From contig CAZWMD010000015.1 of NCBI GenBank assembly GCA_964634815.1, positions 1 to 64,000 on the forward strand: a stretch of DNA of 64,000 nucleotides, given 5' to 3'. The notes under the pieces are model-generated. The model saw only the letters and a program-made list of their open reading frames with translations. It was not told the DNA's origin and made no database searches. Below, in pieces: positions 7,814 through 16,743 of the stretch (position 1 is the stretch's first letter; each line of letters starts with the position of its first letter). This stretch comes from JALZVT01 sp964634815. GTDB lineage: Bacteria; Pseudomonadota; Gammaproteobacteria; Pseudomonadales; Azotimanducaceae. A program made the position numbers and the translations under genes.

Positions 7814-8979
7814 TGTTCCGTAAACTGATTATTCCTGCCGTCATACTGATTGGTTTCGGCTTCGGGGCAGCCACGCTTTTGGCAACAGCACCTGAGCTTA
7901 ACCCCGATACGCCTGAACCAATTGCTACCACGGTGCGAGTCCGGCCGGTAAACCCGGAAACTATCACTCTCAAGGTGCACTCTCAGGGCACCGTGATGCC
8001 AAGCAAAGAAAGCCAACTCATTCCGGAGGTTTCGGGTCGCGTTATCTGGATGTCACCCAAGCTGGTAGCTGGCGGTTACTTCGAAGAAAACGAAGTTCTG
8101 ATCCGTTTTGAGCCTCAGGATTACAACAATTCACGAGAGCGCGCTCGCGCCATGCTGACACGCGCCGAGGCAGAACAAGAACTGGCTCAATTCGAATATC
8201 GCCGGCTGCAAAGTCTTGCAGAACGCAAACTCACGTCTCGATCACAACTGGAAACGGGGCTAAGAACACTGCGTGTCGCTGAGGCTTCACTGACAGACGC
8301 CAGGGCAAGCTTCAGCCAAGCGCAACAGGATGTTGGTCGCACGGAGTTACGAGCGCCTTTCACAGGACTTGTACGATCAGAAAACGTCGACATAGGGCAG
8401 TTTGTTAGCCGCGGAACAGCCATCGCTCAAATCTATGCCTCCGACCAGGTGGAAATTCGCCTACCAATCTCCGATCGACAACTGGCGTATCTCGACATCC
8501 CAATCGCCAGACGCGGGGCATTGCCTGCCGACCAGCAACCCTCAGTAACCCTGAGCACCGAATACGCGGGGCAAGACATCAGCTGGCAGGGTAAGGTCGT
8601 CCGCGCAGAAGCTGCGATCGACACCTCAAGCCGCATGGTTTTTTTGGTTGCCCGGGTAGAGGCTGATGACAAAGAAATCCCGTTGTCCGTGGGACTGTTC
8701 GTAAACGCAGATATCGAAGGACGCAAAGCAGAGAACGTTGTCGTTATGCCGCGCACCGCACTACGAGACAACAATCAGGTACTGGTTGTTGGGCAGGATC
8801 AGAAGCTGCGCTTTCGCGACGTGAAGATGCTGCGTTTGTATCAGAATGACCTGCTCATCGAGAGCGGCCTGAACGCTGGAGAGCGAGTCTGTGTGTCACC
8901 TATCCAGACCGCCATCGATGGCATGACGGTGAACCCGGTAAAAGACACGCGCTCAGAAACAAGTAACCAAGCCGGGTAA
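7813..8979 (+). CDS. RND efflux periplasmic adaptor (membrane fusion protein)
   Basis: A 388-residue HlyD/AcrA-type protein. An N-terminal hydrophobic anchor (LIIPAVILIGFGFGAATLL) is followed by a barrel-sandwich half (VHSQGTVMPSKESQLIPEVSGR), an alpha-helical coiled-coil hairpin at about 100-185 rich in Arg, Glu and Ala, the returning lipoyl half (RTELRAPFTGLV) and a beta-barrel/membrane-proximal region. It links the inner-membrane RND pump to an outer-membrane channel; no TolC-like gene is in this window, so a TolC from elsewhere must be used. Its start overlaps the GntR stop, and the pump gene follows six bases after its stop codon. Confidence 0.9.
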   Translation: MFRKLIIPAVILIGFGFGAATLLATAPELNPDTPEPIATTVRVRPVNPETITLKVHSQGTVMPSKESQLIPEVSGRVIWMSPKLVAGGYFEENEVLIRFEPQDYNNSRERARAMLTRAEAEQELAQFEYRRLQSLAERKLTSRSQLETGLRTLRVAEASLTDARASFSQAQQDVGRTELRAPFTGLVRSENVDIGQFVSRGTAIAQIYASDQVEIRLPISDRQLAYLDIPIARRGALPADQQPSVTLSTEYAGQDISWQGKVVRAEAAIDTSSRMVFLVARVEADDKEIPLSVGLFVNADIEGRKAENVVVMPRTALRDNNQVLVVGQDQKLRFRDVKMLRLYQNDLLIESGLNAGERVCVSPIQTAIDGMTVNPVKDTRSETSNQAG

Positions 8980-8985
8980 GCACCT

Positions 8986-11900
8986 ATGCACACTGCCATT
9001 GCATGGTTTGTACGCAACCCGGTTGCTGCCAACCTTATGATGTTTCTCCTCATCGTTTGCGGCCTTCTAGGTTCAGTGCTGGTGAATCAGGAAGAGTTTC
9101 CAAATATTGATGTGCGCGCAGTGAGCGTCAGCGTCCCTTATTTGGGAGCTGCACCCGAAGAAGTAGAAAAAGCTGTTTGCGTTAGAGTTGAGGAAGCCAT
9201 CGAAGGCCTCGAGGGCATAGATAAAATCCAGAGCACCGCAACCGAAGGTGTGTGCAGCGTATTCGCTGAGCTGATTGTCGGCGCTGACGATACGGTTGCG
9301 CTGAACGAAATCAAATCTCGCGTTGATGGCATAAACAGCTTTCCTGTTGAAACCGAACGCCCCATCGTTTCGAAAGTCTCCCTGGTCAGGCGAGTTGTCC
9401 AGATCGCATTGTTCGGCAACGCCGACGAACGCACCCTCAAGGAACTCGCTCGTACGATGCGAGAAGATATCGCGGCCATCGATAGCATCTCGCAAGTCTC
9501 GGTGGGCTACACACGCCCTTACGAAATTTCCATCGAAGTATCAGAGAATTCACTACGGCGCTTCGGGATCACCCTGGATCGGGTGGCTGCGGCCATTCGC
9601 ACAGCCTCTCTGGACATGCCGGGTGGAACTATTCGCACCAGCAACGGCGAGATCCTGATCCGAACCGCCGGGCAGGCCTACAGCGGTGATCAATTTGCCG
9701 AAGTGGTAGTGCTAAACAATCCCGACGGTACCCGAGTTACGTTGCGTGATCTGGCGACGATCAACGACGGCTTTGAAGAAGGCGAGTTGGTCGCGCGCTT
9801 TAACAACCAGCCCGCTGTTGTGGTCAATGTGGCCCAGGTGGGCAGCGAAGATCTGATTAAAATCGCTGAAGACACCCGAGCCTACCTAAAGCGCATCGAG
9901 CCAACGTTACCCGAGGGAATTACCTATGACGTCTGGATCGACACATCCAGAGAGCTGGAAGAACGTCTTGAAGTACTAAATACCAACGCAGCAGGCGGGC
10001 TAATGCTTGTGCTGGTCGTTCTCGCGCTATTCCTGAAGTTCAAGCTGGCTATGTGGGTGGCTGTAGGAATACCGGTCGCACTTCTCGGTACCATAGGTAT
10101 GTTCCCGTACGCCGACATCACCATATCCACAATGACCGTGATGGCCTTCATTCTGGTCCTCGGCATATTGGTAGATGACGCCATTGTTGTTGGCGAACGA
10201 GTGTATGCGCACGAACAGATGGGCAAAGACCCAATACAGGCTGCCATCGATGGCACCTGGGAGGTCAGCGTACCGGTCATCTTCGGCGTACTCACCACCG
10301 TAGCCGCCTTTCTGCCCCTGGTTTTGGTCGAAGGCAGAATGTCCGATTTCTTCTCTGTGATTGGTTACGTTGTGATCATTGCTTTGGCGATGAGCATTAT
10401 TGAGTCGCAACTCATCCTGCCATCCCATCTGGCTCACAGGGTAAACACGCCACCAAAAACCAGAATCTCCAAGTCCTGGAATAATTTTCAGGGTGGTCTT
10501 GCAGACAAGCTCGAACACTTCTCGAATCATGTTTACAAACCATTTGTTGCCTGGTCGATTCACTGGCGTTATGCCACCGCCGCGTTTGGAGTCGGCGTAT
10601 TGGTGATCGCAGTCTCGCTCATTGCCAGCGGACGCGTTGTGTTTGGCTTTTTCCCGGCGATTGAAGGTAGCCGGGTTTACGCCCAAATAGAAATGCCCGA
10701 GGGCACCCCCAGCCGAATCACGGTATCCGCCGCTGCCCAAATCGAACAGGCTGCTGTACAGCTCAATGAAAGTTTTTCTGACGAGCTTGGACTTTCGTCT
10801 CCAGCCATACGCAACACCTTTACAAGCATAGGCTCACTGGTTGATCGGGACGGGCCCGGTCGCCCACCCGAATCTGGCCGCAGCAATATCGCTGAAATCG
10901 TCATAGATCTTGCCCCACTGGAAGAACGTGGTGGAGTGAGCGCAAAAGTTATCGCTAACCGCTGGCGGCAGCTTGTCGGCGATATCCCTGATGCCGTAAA
11001 ACTCAAGTTCGACGCCGACTCCTACTCTGCGGGTGCGCCGATCGAGTACCAGATCAAGGGCCGTGATGTCATCACAATGCGAGAAGCGGCGGAAGAAATG
11101 AAAGCAGAGCTATCCCGCTATACAGGCGTGTTTGATATCTCTGATTCTTTCCGCTCAGGAAAACAGGAAGTTCAACTGCGATTACTGCCTGAAGCCGCAA
11201 ACCTTGGCTTGACCCTCATTGATCTCGCAAGTCAGGTGCGCAGCGCTTTTTATGGCTCCGAAGCACAGCGTGTACAGCGCGGACAGGATGACGTTCGGGT
11301 AATGGTGCGCTTCCCCCTCGAAGAACGAGCTTCCATCGGCAACCTGGAAGAGATGTACATCCGTACACCAGCTGGTACTGAAGTTCCGTTCTACAGTGTT
11401 GCTCGCTTTGATCTCCGTCGCGGGTTCTCGAAAATCGAGCGCCGCGACGGCAGTCGTAACGTCAGTGTCAGTGCTGATGTAGACAGAAACACTATTTCTC
11501 CCGAAGATGTCAGCGCAAAAATAAGGAATGAACTGGTACCCGCACTACTGGCGAAGTATCCAACCCTCACCATCGAGCTGGGCGGTGAACAGGAAGAGCG
11601 TTCCACTGCTCTGGCTGGACTCGCAGCGGGTTCAGCCTTGTCGCTGGTGTTGATCTTTATGTTGCTGGCTATTCCTCTACGCAGCTACCTGCAACCGTTT
11701 GTGATCATGAGCGTCATACCCTTCGGTGCAGTTGGTGCAATCTTTGGCCATTGGATTATGGGCGTGCAACTGATGTTCTTCTCGGCCCTGGGAATAGTTG
11801 CGCTCTCTGGTGTTGTGGTAAATGCCTCCCTGGTGCTGGTGGATTACGTTAACCGCCAACGTCGGGAAGGCATCCACACCTACACTGCTGTACTCAATGC

Positions 11901-12186
11901 CTGCGTCACACGCTTTCGTCCGATCATGCTGACTTCGGTCACCACCTTTGTTGGCCTGATCCCGCTGATGCTCACTAACACGCCCGCCACCGCACCATTT
12001 ATTCCCATGGCGGTGTCGCTGGCCTGGGGCGTGCTGTTCGCGACATTTATCACTCTCTTAGGTGTCCCGTGCCTTTACCTGATATTGGAAGATTGGCTCG
12101 CGGCGTGGGAAGCAATCAAACGCTGGTTTGCAGGCCCCGCTGATCCAGTCGACAATACGGCAGTACGCACTACTCCCGACACCTAA
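8986..12186 (+). CDS. RND efflux permease
   Basis: At 1066 residues this is a full-length resistance-nodulation-division pump of the AcrB/MexF superfamily. It has two internally repeated halves, each with one helix, a large periplasmic loop and five or six helices. The start WFVRNPVAANLMMFLLIVCG is typical. The proton-relay acidic pair lies in GILVDDAIVVGE, around residue 400. It sits between its adaptor and a molybdopterin oxidoreductase in one operon. Substrates cannot be deduced. The coupling to redox enzymes suggests export of a toxic substrate or intermediate of that pathway, which is inference. Confidence 0.93.
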   Translation: MHTAIAWFVRNPVAANLMMFLLIVCGLLGSVLVNQEEFPNIDVRAVSVSVPYLGAAPEEVEKAVCVRVEEAIEGLEGIDKIQSTATEGVCSVFAELIVGADDTVALNEIKSRVDGINSFPVETERPIVSKVSLVRRVVQIALFGNADERTLKELARTMREDIAAIDSISQVSVGYTRPYEISIEVSENSLRRFGITLDRVAAAIRTASLDMPGGTIRTSNGEILIRTAGQAYSGDQFAEVVVLNNPDGTRVTLRDLATINDGFEEGELVARFNNQPAVVVNVAQVGSEDLIKIAEDTRAYLKRIEPTLPEGITYDVWIDTSRELEERLEVLNTNAAGGLMLVLVVLALFLKFKLAMWVAVGIPVALLGTIGMFPYADITISTMTVMAFILVLGILVDDAIVVGERVYAHEQMGKDPIQAAIDGTWEVSVPVIFGVLTTVAAFLPLVLVEGRMSDFFSVIGYVVIIALAMSIIESQLILPSHLAHRVNTPPKTRISKSWNNFQGGLADKLEHFSNHVYKPFVAWSIHWRYATAAFGVGVLVIAVSLIASGRVVFGFFPAIEGSRVYAQIEMPEGTPSRITVSAAAQIEQAAVQLNESFSDELGLSSPAIRNTFTSIGSLVDRDGPGRPPESGRSNIAEIVIDLAPLEERGGVSAKVIANRWRQLVGDIPDAVKLKFDADSYSAGAPIEYQIKGRDVITMREAAEEMKAELSRYTGVFDISDSFRSGKQEVQLRLLPEAANLGLTLIDLASQVRSAFYGSEAQRVQRGQDDVRVMVRFPLEERASIGNLEEMYIRTPAGTEVPFYSVARFDLRRGFSKIERRDGSRNVSVSADVDRNTISPEDVSAKIRNELVPALLAKYPTLTIELGGEQEERSTALAGLAAGSALSLVLIFMLLAIPLRSYLQPFVIMSVIPFGAVGAIFGHWIMGVQLMFFSALGIVALSGVVVNASLVLVDYVNRQRREGIHTYTAVLNACVTRFRPIMLTSVTTFVGLIPLMLTNTPATAPFIPMAVSLAWGVLFATFITLLGVPCLYLILEDWLAAWEAIKRWFAGPADPVDNTAVRTTPDT

Positions 12187-12191
12187 ACCGC

Positions 12192-14453
12192 ATGACCAAC
12201 AGTGATCTGCCAGAACCACTGACTAAGCTGAGCTTTTGCCGTATCTGCGAATCCCTGTGCGGCCTGGAAATACAGGTCGCAAACGGCCAGGTTACCTCAG
12301 TACGACCTGACGCCAGGCATGTGACAACCCAGGGCTTCGCCTGCCCCAAGGGCCTAAAACAACACCTGTTGTACAGCTCTCCTGATCGGCTGCAAGAACC
12401 TCAGAAAAAAACGGCTGAAGGCTGGAAGCCGGTCGACTGGGATACCGCAAACCGCGAGATTGGCGAAAAGCTTGCTCAGCTGGTTGAAGATCATGGCGGT
12501 GATTCGATCGCTATGTATGTTGGCACCGCGGCGGGCTTTGGCGTCTTGCACCCTGTATTCGCCCAGGGGTTTATGGACGCAGTGGGTTCAAGAAACATGT
12601 TTTCTTCTGCCACCCAGGACTGTGCTAACAAGTTTGCCGTTGCCAATCGCATGTACGGCTTCCCATTCACACTACCATTCCCCGATCTGCTCAACACCCG
12701 TTGCCTGATCATTGTTGGCGCAAACCCAATGGTGTCAAAATGGAGTTTCCTGCAGGTTCCAAATCCAAGGAAACACATCAACGCCATTAAGGCTCGCGGT
12801 GGACGGGTTATTGTCATAGACCCAAGACGCACCGAAACCGCCAAAGCTGCCGGTGAGCACCATTTCATAAAACCCAATAGCGATGTGTATTTTTACCTCG
12901 CTTTTCTCAATGGCTTGATCGAGCTGAACGCAATCGATGAAGCCCGGGTAAATCAATACACCAATGGCTTTGAAGAGATCGCTGCGATCGCAAGGGACTG
13001 GCCAGCAGAACGCGCTAGTGAATTCACAGGAATCAGCGCTGAGGACATGCGCGCCCTGGTGAAAATCTATTCTGAGTCCAACGGTGCCGCGCTTTACTGT
13101 TCAACTGGCGTCAACATGGGCGCCAATGGGACGCTTGCGTTCTATCTGCAAGAAGTGATCAATGCGGCCAGTGGCAATCTCGACCGTCTGGGCGGCACCC
13201 TCGTGGGTAAGGGCATTTTTGATTTTGCCCGGTTTGGCAAAAAGTACGGTCTGTTGGTCAAGCAAGATCGCTCCCGGGTTGGTGGTTTTGGTAAAACCAA
13301 CGATGCCTTCCCCGGTGGCATTCTCGCCGATGAGATCTTGACGCCTGGCAAGGGCCAGATCAAAGCGCTCATAGTAACCGGCGGTAACCCGCTGCTAACC
13401 ATGGCAGACAGTGGCAAGTTGGCAAAGGCCTTTGAGAGTCTTGAATTGCTCATCACTCTCGACATACAACCCACAGAAACGGGTATGGCAGGGCATTATA
13501 TGTTGCCCTGCACCTCCCCCATTGAACGACCGGACTTGCCCTTTGTATTCCCGCTCACCCTGGGGCTTCAGGTGCGGCCTTATCTGCAAGCCACCGAGGC
13601 TGTTCTTCCTCCTCCGGGAGAGGCTCGCGATGAAGCAACTATCTATACCGATCTGGCCACCGCTGCACACAAGAACCTGTTCGGTTCTGCACTGTTTCAA
13701 CGCCTCGTGCAATGGACCAAACGTCGCCGCAACGGCAATCGATACAAGAGTGTCGCCCAGGAAGGCCTACTCAATCTCATTTTGAAGTTGTCCGGCCAGC
13801 CCGGCTTTAAAAAATTACTTGGCCATGGCTGGCTGCGTCCTGCCAACACTGCTGGCAGCTTTCTCGGCAAACGGGTTTACACACAACAAGATGGCAAAGG
13901 ACTCGTCGAGCTGGCCCCTGAAGAGTTGGTCAACGCCTTGATCGAACTCACAGACAAAGCGCTACCTCCCCATTCGAACGACAACGATTTCAGCTATCAA
14001 CTCATCACCAAGCGCCAGGTAGAGACACACAATTCCTGGACCCACAATCTGCCGGATTTCCTGACTCGCCTGGAACAGCAGAATTTCATCTATATGCATC
14101 CCAAAGATGCAGCTCGCGAGAACTTCGTGGAGAACACCAGCATTGAGGTGGATAGCGGCAACGCTACAATCAGGTTGCCTCTTAAGCTCAACGAAGATCT
14201 TTCCCGCGGCGTGGTCGCCATTCCTCATGGCTGGGGTCACCAGAACAGCGGCCAACGCTACGCCAGCGAAAGTCAGGGGGTAAACGTCAACCTGCTCGCA
14301 CGCTCGGGGGTAGCTCACATCGATCCACTGTCTGGTATGTCGCAGCTCACCGGGCTCCGCGTCACTCTGAACGCAGCCCCAAGCAGTACAGACACCCCCC
14401 TGCAGACCTCTTCTGCTTCAGAAACCCCAAAGACAGACTGGAGCGGCCACTAA
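12192..14453 (+). CDS. molybdopterin-dependent oxidoreductase, [4Fe-4S]-containing
   Basis: A 753-residue member of the DMSO-reductase superfamily. Near the N-terminus Cys16, Cys19, Cys23 and Cys51 (FCRICESLC...GFACPKG) form the [4Fe-4S] motif, followed by the large molybdopterin-guanine-dinucleotide-binding region. C-terminal segments HGWGHQNSG and GVNVNLL belong to the dinucleotide-binding domain. Near residue 145 the segment TQDCANKF has a cysteine in the region that usually supplies the molybdenum ligand in formate-dehydrogenase-like enzymes. There is no twin-arginine signal, so it is probably cytoplasmic. No separate electron-transfer subunit is encoded beside it. It starts five bases after the RND permease and precedes an SDR. 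Substrate unknown. Confidence 0.9.
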   Translation: MTNSDLPEPLTKLSFCRICESLCGLEIQVANGQVTSVRPDARHVTTQGFACPKGLKQHLLYSSPDRLQEPQKKTAEGWKPVDWDTANREIGEKLAQLVEDHGGDSIAMYVGTAAGFGVLHPVFAQGFMDAVGSRNMFSSATQDCANKFAVANRMYGFPFTLPFPDLLNTRCLIIVGANPMVSKWSFLQVPNPRKHINAIKARGGRVIVIDPRRTETAKAAGEHHFIKPNSDVYFYLAFLNGLIELNAIDEARVNQYTNGFEEIAAIARDWPAERASEFTGISAEDMRALVKIYSESNGAALYCSTGVNMGANGTLAFYLQEVINAASGNLDRLGGTLVGKGIFDFARFGKKYGLLVKQDRSRVGGFGKTNDAFPGGILADEILTPGKGQIKALIVTGGNPLLTMADSGKLAKAFESLELLITLDIQPTETGMAGHYMLPCTSPIERPDLPFVFPLTLGLQVRPYLQATEAVLPPPGEARDEATIYTDLATAAHKNLFGSALFQRLVQWTKRRRNGNRYKSVAQEGLLNLILKLSGQPGFKKLLGHGWLRPANTAGSFLGKRVYTQQDGKGLVELAPEELVNALIELTDKALPPHSNDNDFSYQLITKRQVETHNSWTHNLPDFLTRLEQQNFIYMHPKDAARENFVENTSIEVDSGNATIRLPLKLNEDLSRGVVAIPHGWGHQNSGQRYASESQGVNVNLLARSGVAHIDPLSGMSQLTGLRVTLNAAPSSTDTPLQTSSASETPKTDWSGH

Positions 14454-14516
14454 GGGGTAACATGATCCCAAACAAAAAACTCCGGCCACATTAGCGGCCT
14501 AACGCAGGAAATCTAA

Positions 14517-15326
14517 ATGAGCGATCCGGTTAACTCACCCAACAAAGCCGTCGACCTGTCCGGCAAAGTTTGCGCTATTACGGGTGGCACTCGTGGCATT
14601 GGTCGTGCGATCGCTGAGGGCTTCCTGGCTGCGGGTGCAGCCGTTGCGATCAATGGCCGATCTCCAGACAAGGGGCAACAAGCCTTGAGCGAGATGGGCA
14701 GCCCTGAGAGAACCCTGTTCATCGCAGGAGACGTCACACAGCAAGCTGATGTTGAAGGCTTCATCGCAGGCACAGTGGAACGCTTTGGCACCATAGATAT
14801 TCTGGTGAACAACGCAGGCGGCTCCTCCGGCTTCGCGCCAGCGGCCGAACTTAGCGACGAGGCATGGCAGGAGGCCGCAGCCTGGATTCTGCACTCAGCG
14901 TTCTGGGCAACCCGGGCGGCGCTGAAAGTCATGGTCACTAAGAAAGCCGGGCGCATTCTGAATATCTCCTCAGTCGAGGGTAGCCAGGCAAACAAAGAAA
15001 ATGTTTCGCACTACATCACCTTCAAGCACGCCTTGAACGGATTCACCAAGGCGGTTGCCTTTGAAAACGGCACCAACGGCATCACCTGCAACGCCATCAG
15101 CCCTGGTGCCATAGAAACTGATCTAATGCAGGTCTCAGGACCCGCTGCAGCAGAAACAATGGGCATAACCTACGAAGAATTTTTAGACGGCTATGCGCAA
15201 GATTCTGCCATCAAGCGTCTGAACACCGTCGAAGAAATTGCCGCCCTGGCTCTACTGCTGTCCTCCGATCTGGGGGGTGGCATCACCGGAGCAATCCTGC
15301 CAGTGGACGGCGGCACTTCGCTGTAG
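14517..15326 (+). CDS. short-chain dehydrogenase/reductase (SDR)
   Basis: A 269-residue classical SDR. The cofactor motif GGTRGIG is near residue 23 and NNAGG near 100. The usual catalytic Ser..YxxxK appears as ISSVEG followed by HYITFKH. The C-terminus (ITGAILPVDGGTSL) is the standard SDR ending. It would oxidise an alcohol or reduce a carbonyl with NAD(P). An SD (aggaaa) precedes the ATG. It lies 63 bases after the molybdoenzyme gene and is likely the last gene of the GntR-RND-Mo operon. The substrate is unknown; co-occurrence suggests the product or substrate of the molybdoenzyme. Confidence 0.9.
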   Translation: MSDPVNSPNKAVDLSGKVCAITGGTRGIGRAIAEGFLAAGAAVAINGRSPDKGQQALSEMGSPERTLFIAGDVTQQADVEGFIAGTVERFGTIDILVNNAGGSSGFAPAAELSDEAWQEAAAWILHSAFWATRAALKVMVTKKAGRILNISSVEGSQANKENVSHYITFKHALNGFTKAVAFENGTNGITCNAISPGAIETDLMQVSGPAAAETMGITYEEFLDGYAQDSAIKRLNTVEEIAALALLLSSDLGGGITGAILPVDGGTSL

Positions 15327-15342
15327 AGCACATCTAAGGGAA

Positions 15343-16431
15343 CTAACTCATAAACTCATCAGCGTTGAGATCAATTGCCATCTGCGCGTATCGACGCGCC
15401 ATAGTGGCAAACATCTCATCGCCACGCTCGGTTTGCTGCACCACCACAGCCGCGATCACCGTCACCGCAAATCCCGCAAAAACACCTTTACGGTAATCAG
15501 TAAAACACTGTTCAAAGTCATAATCAGACACCCCGCAGGTCAATAAGCCGCTGTGGTATTCCCGCAGTATTGATTGTTCTTCGGCTCGACGCACATCAGG
15601 TTCGAGTGCCGAGCCCAGAAAATACGCGACGTCATTGAGCGGTTTGCCAACTCGAACACTTTGCCAGTCGACCGCAGTAACACGCACGGGTTGGATGGTC
15701 TGATCGATCATGACGTTATCCAACCGATAGTCGTAGTGCTCCAGAGCGAAGTTCTCGTTGATAAGATTGAACATTGGGCAGTCATCCACCTCACCGATCG
15801 CCTTTATGAAGGCCATATGCGCCGGTTCCAGCACCTGCTCAAACCGAACAACAAACTCTGGCACCATAGAGCGATAAAGCGAACGTGTGTCGGCAAACGG
15901 ACCATCTTCAACCCGTCCGAGCAAGTCGAACCATCGATCATCTCGCCATGTTGGTCCATGCAGTCCGACCAGCTCAAGAACGGCTTGTCTGGCCACTGCA
16001 ACCGAGCAGCCAGCAATCTGATCTCCCTGCTCACCCGGAGCCAAATCTTCCATCACGATCAGGTGATTTAAACCTTCAGAGTCGATATTGGCGTAATAAC
16101 AGCGCGGCACATTAATCTGCACTCGCGGCGCTATCTGCTGATAGAAGTGAGTCTCGGTGAGGTAGGTTTTCATATCCCTGCCGGTTTCACGACTTACCGG
16201 ATCATCAGAAGTGAACTTCGCAACCAGTGAGTGCGGGCAGTCTTCTCCCGGCTCTTGTGCAAATTCAAGCTGGTATCGAATACAGCGTCCAACCTGCCCT
16301 GTACCCACATCAGCGGCTTTAAAACTGCGAACTTTTGCGTCCACATGCCCTGCACCTTGCAGTATCAAACTTAGCCAGTCGGCTGTAATGTCAGACGAGC
16401 TTGGCACTGCCTCTGATGCGTTATTGTTCAA
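15343..16431 (-). CDS. aminoglycoside-phosphotransferase/ecdysteroid-kinase-like phosphotransferase
   Basis: A 362-residue protein with the kinase-like catalytic loop HYDYRLDNVMID (about residue 230) and the metal-binding aspartate in AVDWQSVRVG (about 255). This is the arrangement of the APH/choline-kinase superfamily and its EcKinase-like branch. The N-terminal lobe includes VAKFTSDDP, where the lysine may bind ATP. Such proteins phosphorylate small hydroxylated molecules; in catabolic bacteria they often sit among acyl-CoA and SDR genes with unknown substrates. It converges on the SDR gene with 16 bases between the ends. Confidence 0.8.
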   Translation of the reverse strand: MNNNASEAVPSSSDITADWLSLILQGAGHVDAKVRSFKAADVGTGQVGRCIRYQLEFAQEPGEDCPHSLVAKFTSDDPVSRETGRDMKTYLTETHFYQQIAPRVQINVPRCYYANIDSEGLNHLIVMEDLAPGEQGDQIAGCSVAVARQAVLELVGLHGPTWRDDRWFDLLGRVEDGPFADTRSLYRSMVPEFVVRFEQVLEPAHMAFIKAIGEVDDCPMFNLINENFALEHYDYRLDNVMIDQTIQPVRVTAVDWQSVRVGKPLNDVAYFLGSALEPDVRRAEEQSILREYHSGLLTCGVSDYDFEQCFTDYRKGVFAGFAVTVIAAVVVQQTERGDEMFATMARRYAQMAIDLNADEFMS

Positions 16432-16611
16432 ATGGACCCCTCGATTCTGTTTACACAGGTGTTTGTTCAGCCGATTAGCCTATCGCTTATTAGGCACTCA
16501 TAAAACCGCCGTACATCCAGCAACGGCTGCTGCAGGGGCAACCTTCGCGCCTGTATCTTTGGAACCTTCACGAGTATCGTTTGTCTTACAACGCTCGCCA
16601 AGCAAGCCCCC

Positions 16612-16711
16612 NNNNNNNNNNNNNNNNNNNNNNNNNNNNNNNNNNNNNNNNNNNNNNNNNNNNNNNNNNNNNNNNNNNNNNNNNNNNNNNNNNNNNNNNN
16701 NNNNNNNNNNN
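16612..16711. other. assembly gap (100 N) within the 312-base region between kinase-like and ALDH genes
   Basis: Exactly 100 N. The left side (16432-16611) is the region upstream of the minus-strand phosphotransferase; it holds a small inverted repeat (gccta/taggc, 16478-16495) and no convincing gene. The right edge enters directly into a tandem 10-base repeat, which may be why assembly broke here. Confidence 0.85.
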
Positions 16712-16741
16712 AAAGGTAGCTAAAGGACGCTAAAGGAAGCC
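16712..16741 (+). repeat. three tandem 10-base repeats containing SD-like sequences
   Basis: aaaggtagct, aaaggacgct and aaaggaagcc lie head to tail between the gap edge and the ATG at 16744. The last copy provides the Shine-Dalgarno AAGGA. More copies may be hidden in the gap. Copy-number change would alter leader length and the number of ribosome-binding-like sites. Confidence 0.75.
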
Positions 16742-16743
16742 AA

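Noticed and set aside
10027..10740. 237-codon minus-strand frame inside the RND permease
   Set aside because: It is antisense to an intact 1066-residue pump, and no domain was recognised in it.
16211..16723. Open frame crossing the 16612 gap
   Set aside because: It is read through N and is antisense to the phosphotransferase at its start; not a real gene.
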